Shown here: piece after piece, positions 54,295 through 59,198 of the stretch | Numbering within the stretch: position 1 is the first letter of the stretch | Layout of the letters: the number at the start of each line of letters is the position of its first letter | Source of the DNA: an uncultured Verrucomicrobiota bacterium | GTDB taxonomy: Bacteria > Verrucomicrobiota > Kiritimatiellia > RFP12 > UBA1067 | Length of the DNA: 59,198 bases | Direction: 5' to 3' | NCBI GenBank assembly: GCA_945483525.1 | Contig: CALYRV010000001.1 | Span: 1 to 59,198, forward strand | Notes under the pieces: model-generated | What the model was told of the DNA's origin: nothing | The model's database searches: none | Seen by the model: the letters and a program-made list of their open reading frames with translations, nothing else | Translations under genes and position numbers: made by a program

Positions 54295-55140
54295 ATGGAT
54301 AGTCTATATTTTATAATTGGGTTTTTCAGTTTCTGGATGGGGGCGTGCATTGCGAGCTTTCTCAATGTTGTGATCTGGCGCGTGCCGCGCGGCGAGTCGA
54401 TCGTAAGTCCGCCGTCGCATTGTCCCAGGTGTAACTCGCGCATCAAGTGGTATCACAACCTGCCGATTGTCGCCTGGCTCGCATTACGCGGCAGGTGCGC
54501 TAACTGTAAGGCGCCGATTTCGCCGCGCTACATCATCATCGAGACGATCGGCGGAATCCTGTTTCTGGCGGTTTATATAGAGATGCTTGGTGAGTTTGTC
54601 GTCAGCGCCGGGGAGGTTCCTCCGTTTGCCGTGGTCGGCATGGTCGTCATGTGGATATGGACATCGCTGATGATCGTCGGCAGCATGATCGATTTCGATC
54701 ACAAGCTGTTGCCCGACTTCGTGACCGTCGGCGGCATGATTCTCGGAGTGGTCTGGAATGGAGTCGACTCCGCTCTTTTGGGGTCGTGGCTGTTCATTCT
54801 TGATTCTGTCGCCGGACTCGTCATCGGGTTCGGACTCATGTGGCTGATCCGTTTCATCGGCGGAAAGGTGTTCCATCGCGAGGCGATGGGAATGGGCGAC
54901 GTGTTCCTGATGGGCGCGGTAGGGGCGCTGTTCGGTCCTGTCGCCGTTTTGGTGACGCTGATTCTGTCGTCCGTCTTCGGATCGGTTGTCGGTGTCGGAT
55001 TAATTACGCTTTCGAGAACGAAATCTCAGCGATTCTTCGAGATACCGTACGGTCCGTATATCTGTATGGGGTGTCTCGTCTGGATGTTCTGGGGTCCGGA
55101 GATCATCAATTGGTACTTGAATCTCCTGGGTATAAAATGA
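54295..55140 (+). CDS. Type IV prepilin peptidase (A24 family)
   Basis: 281 residues, inner membrane. SFLNVVIWRVPRGESIVSPPS, then two Cys pairs (CPRCNSRIKW, CANCKAPIS) that bind zinc, ISPRYIIIETIGG, and the catalytic aspartates in MIDFDHKLLPD and GMGDVFLMG. It cleaves and N-methylates prepilins, so type IV pili or a type II secretion system should be encoded elsewhere. No pil genes are nearby. The gap before it is a GAAGTTGAAGTTGAAG micro-repeat. Its TGA stop is part of the upp promoter. Confidence 0.94.
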   Translation: MDSLYFIIGFFSFWMGACIASFLNVVIWRVPRGESIVSPPSHCPRCNSRIKWYHNLPIVAWLALRGRCANCKAPISPRYIIIETIGGILFLAVYIEMLGEFVVSAGEVPPFAVVGMVVMWIWTSLMIVGSMIDFDHKLLPDFVTVGGMILGVVWNGVDSALLGSWLFILDSVAGLVIGFGLMWLIRFIGGKVFHREAMGMGDVFLMGAVGALFGPVAVLVTLILSSVFGSVVGVGLITLSRTKSQRFFEIPYGPYICMGCLVWMFWGPEIINWYLNLLGIK

Positions 55141-55146
55141 TATACT
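55117..55146 (+). promoter_or_regulatory. Promoter for upp, using the peptidase stop codon
   Basis: TTGAAT (55117-55122), 18-nt spacer, TATACT (55141-55146). The TGA of the extended -10 (55138-55140) is the stop codon of the preceding gene. Confidence 0.68.
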
Positions 55147-55218
55147 TGTGACAATTCCATAGGGATTTGTTTGAGGCTTGCTTGATATCTAAACTTGATA
55201 ACTCCTACATTTTAAGGT

Positions 55219-55839
55219 ATGCATACCGTACTTAATCATCCTCTGGTCAAGCATCGCGTCACTTTGATGCGCGACATTAACACCAAGCCCAAGCAGTTTC
55301 GCGAACTGGTCAACGAGATCACTGAGTTCCTGGCGATTGAGTCATTGAAGGATCTCCGTACGATTGAGATTCCTGTCGTCACGCCGGTCGCCAAGACTAC
55401 CGGCGTCAAGATTGAAGACAGCATCGTCATCGTGCCGATTCTTCGTGCGGGCATGGGGATGCTCGACGCGATGCTCCACGTGTTGCCCTATGCTAAGGTC
55501 GGCGTGCTCGGCATGCAGCGTAATGAAGAGACCGCCGAGCCGGTCCCGTATTACGCGAAGGTTCCGCCGGCGAAAGGGGAGGAGCTGGCGATTGTCATTG
55601 ATCCTATGCTGGCGACGGGCGGTAGTGCGTGTGATGCCTTCGCTCAGCTCAAGAAGCTCGGTTACAAGCGTATAGTGTTTCTCAATCTTATCGCCGCTCC
55701 GGAGGGGCTTGCCAAAGTAGAGTCCGAGCACCCTGATGTGCCAGTGTTCACTGCTGCCAAGGACGAGCGTCTGAATAGTCACTTCTACATCGTTCCCGGT
55801 CTCGGCGATGCCGGCGATCGAATTTTTGGGACGCTGTAG
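55219..55839 (+). CDS. upp: Uracil phosphoribosyltransferase
   Basis: 206 residues; makes UMP from uracil and PRPP. HTVLNHPLVKHRVTLMRD opens the family, VPILRAGMGMLDAML forms part of the active site, and IVIDPMLATGGSACDAF is the PRPP-binding loop. GLGDAGDRIFGT closes it. The 66-nt leader shows no clear hairpin. It heads a nucleobase-salvage group with the permease and apt. Confidence 0.95.
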   Translation: MHTVLNHPLVKHRVTLMRDINTKPKQFRELVNEITEFLAIESLKDLRTIEIPVVTPVAKTTGVKIEDSIVIVPILRAGMGMLDAMLHVLPYAKVGVLGMQRNEETAEPVPYYAKVPPAKGEELAIVIDPMLATGGSACDAFAQLKKLGYKRIVFLNLIAAPEGLAKVESEHPDVPVFTAAKDERLNSHFYIVPGLGDAGDRIFGTL

Positions 55840-55882
55840 TCGGAGCCGATTTTTAATTCCATCCTAAATCCTCAGAAAAACA

Positions 55883-57571
55883 ATGAACGTTAAAGAAGCG
55901 CTTAAGAAGTTTGAGGCTTCGATCCTCGAAGACGGTCGTATCGATCGCGGCGAAGCTGAAATACTCCTCAATTTTGCCCGTCCTCTCGCTGGAACCGACC
56001 CCGAAATGGCGGAGTTCGTCCAGCTTCTCGAGAAGGTGCTTGAAGATGGCAAGGTAACCGCCGAGGAGTCGATCAAAGTCTCCGCGTACCTCAAGTGGCT
56101 CGCCCGCGAGATTGACAAGGGTCCGGCGCAGCCGAACGTCGGCTTCTTCGGCAAGCTCTTCAAGCTCGGCACCAACCGCACGTCGGTAAAGACCGAGTTC
56201 GTCGCGGGTCTCACCACGTTCATGACGATGGCGTACATCCTCGCGGTTAATCCGAGCCTCCTCTCGATGGCCGGCATTCCGCGAGGCGGCGTTTTCGTCG
56301 CCACGGCACTCGCCGCGATCGTGGGCACACTCCTGATGGCGTTCATGTCGAACTATCCGTTCGTGCTCGCTCCGGGCATGGGCCTCAACGCGTTCCTTAC
56401 CTTCGGCGTCTGCTTCGGCATGGGGTACAGCTGGCAGTTCGCGCTGCTGGCGGTGTTCGTGGAAGGCCTGGTCTTCCTCGCGCTCTCGCTCACGCCGGTG
56501 CGTGAGTCGATCTTCAATTCGATTCCGTTCTCGCTGAAGAAGGCGGTGGCGGCCGGTATCGGCCTCTTCATCTGCTTCATCGCGCTTCAGACCTCCAAGG
56601 TGATCGTTGACAATCCGGCGACGCTGGTCGGCTTGCAGAAGTTCACGGATCTTTCAAATATGCATGCGATCACCGCAATACTTGCGATCATTGGCACGAT
56701 CCTCACCGGCGTCATGTTGGTGCTCAAGGTGCGCGGTGCGATCCTTTTCGGTATTTTCGCCACCTGGATTCTCGGCATGATCTTCCAGGCGACCGGCATC
56801 TACGTGCCGAATCCCGAGATCGGCTGCTTCTCGACCTATCCTTCGTTCACGATGGGCGATATCGCCGGAGTCTTCAAGGAGTTCGGTCAGACGCTGGGCG
56901 CGGTGTTCTGCGCCGAGGGGTGGACTCATACCGTCAAGGGCGTTGAAGGCGCGGCCGACACCGTCACTTCCGGCTGGGCGCTGGTCAAGGGTCTCGACTT
57001 CTTCGTCGTTATGTTCGCCTTCTTCTTCGTCGACCTTTTTGACACGCTCGGCACGCTCATCGGCGTCTCGATGAAGGGCGGTTTCCTCTCCAAGGACGGC
57101 AAGCTCCCCCGCATCTCTGGCGCGCTGTGTGCGGATGCGATCGCGACTTCCGTCGGCGCCGTCTTCGGCACCTCCACCACGACGGCCTACGTCGAGTCCG
57201 CTTCCGGCGTGATGGCTGGCGGCAAGACTGGTCTTACCGGCGTCGTCTCGGCCGGCTTCTTCGCGCTGGCGCTCCTGTTCGCGCCGATCTTCCTCGCGAT
57301 CCCGGGCTTCGCCACCGCTCCGGCGCTGATCATCGTCGGCTTCATGATGCTCTCCAGCTGTGCGGACATCGACTGGAACGACGCCAGCGAAGCGGTTCCG
57401 TCGTTCCTCTCGATCGCCGCGATGCCGTTCTGCTACTCCATCTCTGACGGCATCATGTTCGGTGTCATCGCCTATACCTTCATCAACCTCTTGTCTGGCA
57501 AGGCTTCTAAGATCCACTGGATCATGTACATCCTCACGGGCCTCTTCATTGCTAAGTATGCGCTGATGTAA
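55883..57571 (+). CDS. NCS2 (AzgA-like) purine permease with N-terminal TerB-like segment
   Basis: 562 residues. Residues about 95-562 form an AzgA/GhxP-type guanine-hypoxanthine or adenine permease: TSVKTEFVAGLTTFMTMAYI, LAPGMGLNAFLTFGVCFGMG, FFFVDLFDTLGTLIG, and ALCADAIATSVGAVFGTSTT are signature stretches, with 12-14 membrane helices. Residues 1-75 are an extra cytoplasmic segment, with LEDGRIDRGEAEILLNFARP and EDGKVTAEESIKVSAYL; these acidic DG..I....E loops resemble TerB repeats and the N-terminus of apt downstream. Ordinary AzgA proteins lack it. Co-transcribed with upp, TerB-like and apt genes by spacing. Confidence 0.92.
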   Translation: MNVKEALKKFEASILEDGRIDRGEAEILLNFARPLAGTDPEMAEFVQLLEKVLEDGKVTAEESIKVSAYLKWLAREIDKGPAQPNVGFFGKLFKLGTNRTSVKTEFVAGLTTFMTMAYILAVNPSLLSMAGIPRGGVFVATALAAIVGTLLMAFMSNYPFVLAPGMGLNAFLTFGVCFGMGYSWQFALLAVFVEGLVFLALSLTPVRESIFNSIPFSLKKAVAAGIGLFICFIALQTSKVIVDNPATLVGLQKFTDLSNMHAITAILAIIGTILTGVMLVLKVRGAILFGIFATWILGMIFQATGIYVPNPEIGCFSTYPSFTMGDIAGVFKEFGQTLGAVFCAEGWTHTVKGVEGAADTVTSGWALVKGLDFFVVMFAFFFVDLFDTLGTLIGVSMKGGFLSKDGKLPRISGALCADAIATSVGAVFGTSTTTAYVESASGVMAGGKTGLTGVVSAGFFALALLFAPIFLAIPGFATAPALIIVGFMMLSSCADIDWNDASEAVPSFLSIAAMPFCYSISDGIMFGVIAYTFINLLSGKASKIHWIMYILTGLFIAKYALM

Positions 57572-57597
57572 TTGTAACTGATAGTCAGTTGATACAA
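57572..57597. promoter_or_regulatory. Inverted repeat between permease and TerB-like gene
   Basis: AACTGA-TAG-TCAGTT (57576-57590), with outer TTGT and ACAA. There is no T run. It could be a weak mRNA hairpin or an operator; function unknown. Confidence 0.45.
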
Positions 57598-57609
57598 CAA
57601 GGAAATACA

Positions 57610-58263
57610 ATGAAGTTCTCCAAAGTTCTTGAAAATACGGTTGGATCCCTCGTCGCGTTTAAGTTCGTTATGCGCGACCGCAAGCTCGGGAAGCTCGATC
57701 TGGCGGTGCTGCAGGTGGCGTTGATGATCGCCGCACTTGACGGCAAGATCCTTAAGAAAGAGACCGAATCCTTCCTCGCCCTGGCCATGAAGTGCCGCGG
57801 CGCATCGGCCAAGGCGGTCAAGGAGGCGTATGAATCTGCTCTCCGTGCCGCTGGCTACATCGCCGTGCTCGTCCAGGTCGAAGAGGAGGGGAAGGTCCTT
57901 GAGGCTTTCGTTGACGAGGTCGTCAAGGCCATGCCTGAGAACTTCCTCATGGCTCATCCCGAAGACGTCCGCCGCGCGTTCGTGATCTGGACGGCCATGG
58001 CGATGAGCGACGGCGAGTATTCCGGCATCGAGCGCAAGGCGATTGACGCCCTGATCAAGCGTTTCGTTGTCATTAAGACGAAGATCTTCAAGGATAAGAT
58101 CGATCGCGCGATGGCTATGTCTCCCGCTTTCCGCACCGCCTACGGCAAGCCAGAAACTAACAGGGCCGAGATCCGTCTGCTTCCCGATGGCTTCCTTGAA
58201 GAGGTCGAGAAGAAGCTTGCCAAGGCTAAGGACGGCGATATCGAGGATCTTATCCGCGGGTAA
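57610..58263 (+). CDS. TerB-like domain protein
   Basis: 217 residues, soluble, helical. Start ATG 57610 has AAGGA at 57599-57603; an upstream TTG at 57589 lacks a site. Two TerB-like halves are visible: LMIAALDGKILKKETESFLALA (about 37-58) and TAMAMSDGEYSGIERKAIDALI (about 128-149), each with an acidic DG loop followed by Glu. TerB proteins are linked to metal sensing and stress; here the neighbours are purine transport and salvage genes, so a regulatory role is inferred. The stop lies 4 nt before the apt ATG. Confidence 0.82.
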   Translation: MKFSKVLENTVGSLVAFKFVMRDRKLGKLDLAVLQVALMIAALDGKILKKETESFLALAMKCRGASAKAVKEAYESALRAAGYIAVLVQVEEEGKVLEAFVDEVVKAMPENFLMAHPEDVRRAFVIWTAMAMSDGEYSGIERKAIDALIKRFVVIKTKIFKDKIDRAMAMSPAFRTAYGKPETNRAEIRLLPDGFLEEVEKKLAKAKDGDIEDLIRG

Positions 58264-58267
58264 GCCA

Positions 58268-59026
58268 ATGAATCTTGGCAAGGCAATAGAGGATCTGAAA
58301 AACTCCTGTTGCGCAGACGGCAGGATTGATCTTGGTGAGACCGGGGCAATCCTGCGTTTCGTCAAGCCGTTTGCGTTGAACGGAAACGAGGATGCGGTCG
58401 CGTTGGAGAAGTTGCTTCTCGAGGTGCGAGCCGACATGGCTATCACCGAAGAGGAGTCGGCCCAGGTGATTGACATGCTTGAGCGTATCTCTTCGTCGAA
58501 CCGCAAGCTTGCGGAATTCGTGCGGGTGATTCCTGATTTCCCGAAACCAGGAATCCTGTTCCGTGACGTAACCGGCATTCTCGATACAGCCGAAGGGTTC
58601 AATATGGCGCTTGAAGAGATTTCCGAAGCGCTTAAGGACGTAAGGTTTGATGTTGTGGCCGCGCCGGAATCGCGCGGCTTTATTTTCGGCGCAGCGATTG
58701 CCGCCCGGTTCGGTAAGGCATTTGTGCCAGTCCGTAAGCCGGGTAAACTTCCCCGCAAGACGATCCACGAGTCCTATGAACTCGAGTATGGTACCGCCGA
58801 GTTGCATATGCACGATGACGCGGTGATCCCCGGTGAAAGGGTGGTCATTGTCGATGACCTTCTGGCGACCGGTGGAACCGCCGCCGCGGCCGCCCGACTC
58901 GTCGAGCGTCTCGGCGGCAGAGTCGTGAAGATGATCTTTCCGATCGAGCTTGAGGGATTCAAGGCGCGGGAGAATCAGTTGAAGAATTACTCGGTGTCGT
59001 CGCTCGTCAGATATCCTGGCAAATGA
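58268..59026 (+). CDS. apt: Adenine phosphoribosyltransferase with N-terminal TerB-like segment
   Basis: 252 residues against about 175 for normal Apt. The C-terminal 175 residues are Apt: FVRVIPDFPKPGILFRDVT, APESRGFIFGAAIA, VRKPGKLPRKTIHESYELEYG (shown in part) and the PRPP loop VVIVDDLLATGGTAAAA. Residues 1-75 are extra: CADGRIDLGETGAILRFVKP and ITEEESAQVIDMLERI align with the permease N-terminus (DGRID, E, L, F, P and T.EES shared). ATG 58268 lies 4 nt after the TerB-like stop, so it is translationally coupled; no ribosome site is evident. It makes AMP from adenine. Confidence 0.93.
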   Translation: MNLGKAIEDLKNSCCADGRIDLGETGAILRFVKPFALNGNEDAVALEKLLLEVRADMAITEEESAQVIDMLERISSSNRKLAEFVRVIPDFPKPGILFRDVTGILDTAEGFNMALEEISEALKDVRFDVVAAPESRGFIFGAAIAARFGKAFVPVRKPGKLPRKTIHESYELEYGTAELHMHDDAVIPGERVVIVDDLLATGGTAAAAARLVERLGGRVVKMIFPIELEGFKARENQLKNYSVSSLVRYPGK

Positions 59027-59066
59027 TCTCGCTTAAACTAATATAACCCCTAATTAATTCAATATC

Positions 59067-59198
59067 ATGGCGTTCTTATCTGAAGAAAACTCTAAACTCG
59101 CGATTGTCATTACCGCCATCGGGAAGTTTGTGTATTCCGGCGGCAAGTGCGACATCGCCGAGGCGAAGTCGCTCATTGGGCTTCTAGAGTCCTATACT
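59067..59198 (+). CDS. Truncated gene with TerB-like N-terminus
   Basis: 44 codons before the right edge. FLSEENSKLAIVITAI, then KFVYSGGKCDIAEAKSLIGLLE, aligns with the permease and apt N-terminal segments in spacing and in the Asp-Ile-x-Glu-Ala pattern, though the DGRID core is degenerate (GKCDI). The body is outside the window. It lies 40 nt after apt in the same direction. Confidence 0.6.
   Translation, partial: MAFLSEENSKLAIVITAIGKFVYSGGKCDIAEAKSLIGLLESYT

Overview
The window looks like a chromosomal contig of a PVC-superphylum bacterium, most plausibly a Kiritimatiellota or related anaerobe from a gut or sediment. The phylum call is inference. It rests on a 672-residue GreA with a long N-terminal extension (a layout known from Chlamydiae and relatives), a DksA-type protein with a Lys/Ala-rich tail, very large secreted Calx-beta and beta-helix proteins, and many secreted glycan-active enzymes. 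All 40-odd recognisable genes lie on the + strand. Promoters are unusually uniform: most carry an extended -10 of the form TGNTATAAT, often with a weak -35. No tRNA, rRNA, CRISPR array or insertion sequence was found.

Layout. 1-2675: end of rimO, an NSS-type transporter and an FmdB-like zinc ribbon protein. 2704-8612: a secreted YD-repeat protein and a secreted coiled-coil partner. 8633-37142: an accessory region of about 28 kb with secreted proteins, comprising two GH16 enzymes, GH28, GH5, a CE4-type deacetylase, a secreted nucleoside-hydrolase-like protein and five large surface proteins. It also holds two AAA/DUF234 ATPases, a broken nucleotidyltransferase gene behind a small ORF, hairpin repeats and an orphan signal-peptide remnant. 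A short miaA sits between two glycosidase genes. 37154-43734: etfB, etfA, acyl-CoA dehydrogenase, an unrecognised 653-residue protein and an orphan DppB-type permease. 43805-55140: housekeeping genes (greA fusion, dksA-like, lspA, cysK, pckG, rpmI, rplT, a CBM48 protein, purC, ybaB, recR, gpsA, prepilin peptidase). 55219-59198: a nucleobase-salvage cluster (upp, AzgA-like purine permease, TerB-like protein, apt and a truncated gene).

Three linked observations stand out. First, five secreted proteins end in the same seven-residue pattern, Gly-[Met/Leu/Val]-x-[Ile/Val]-[Ile/Leu]-x-Arg, at the extreme C-terminus; this may be an undescribed sorting tail. Second, a palindrome with arms ATACTAC/GTAGTAT and loop CCGAAAGT lies upstream of three of these genes, upstream of the small ORF/nucleotidyltransferase pair and, in degenerate form, upstream of the first GH16 gene. 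Its gap to the -10 box is 20, 30, 30, 31 or 42 nt, close to whole helical turns, so it may define a surface-protein regulon. Third, the purine permease and adenine phosphoribosyltransferase carry related N-terminal segments with a DGRID motif. These resemble TerB motifs, flank a free-standing TerB-like gene, and recur in the truncated last gene; this suggests an undescribed regulatory module for purine salvage.

Two genes in the accessory region carry clean in-frame stop codons (TGA at 11590, TAG at 13814) with the protein continuing in frame, which indicates recent decay, sequencing error or phase-like silencing. Gene functions are read from motifs recognised by eye; no database search was run.
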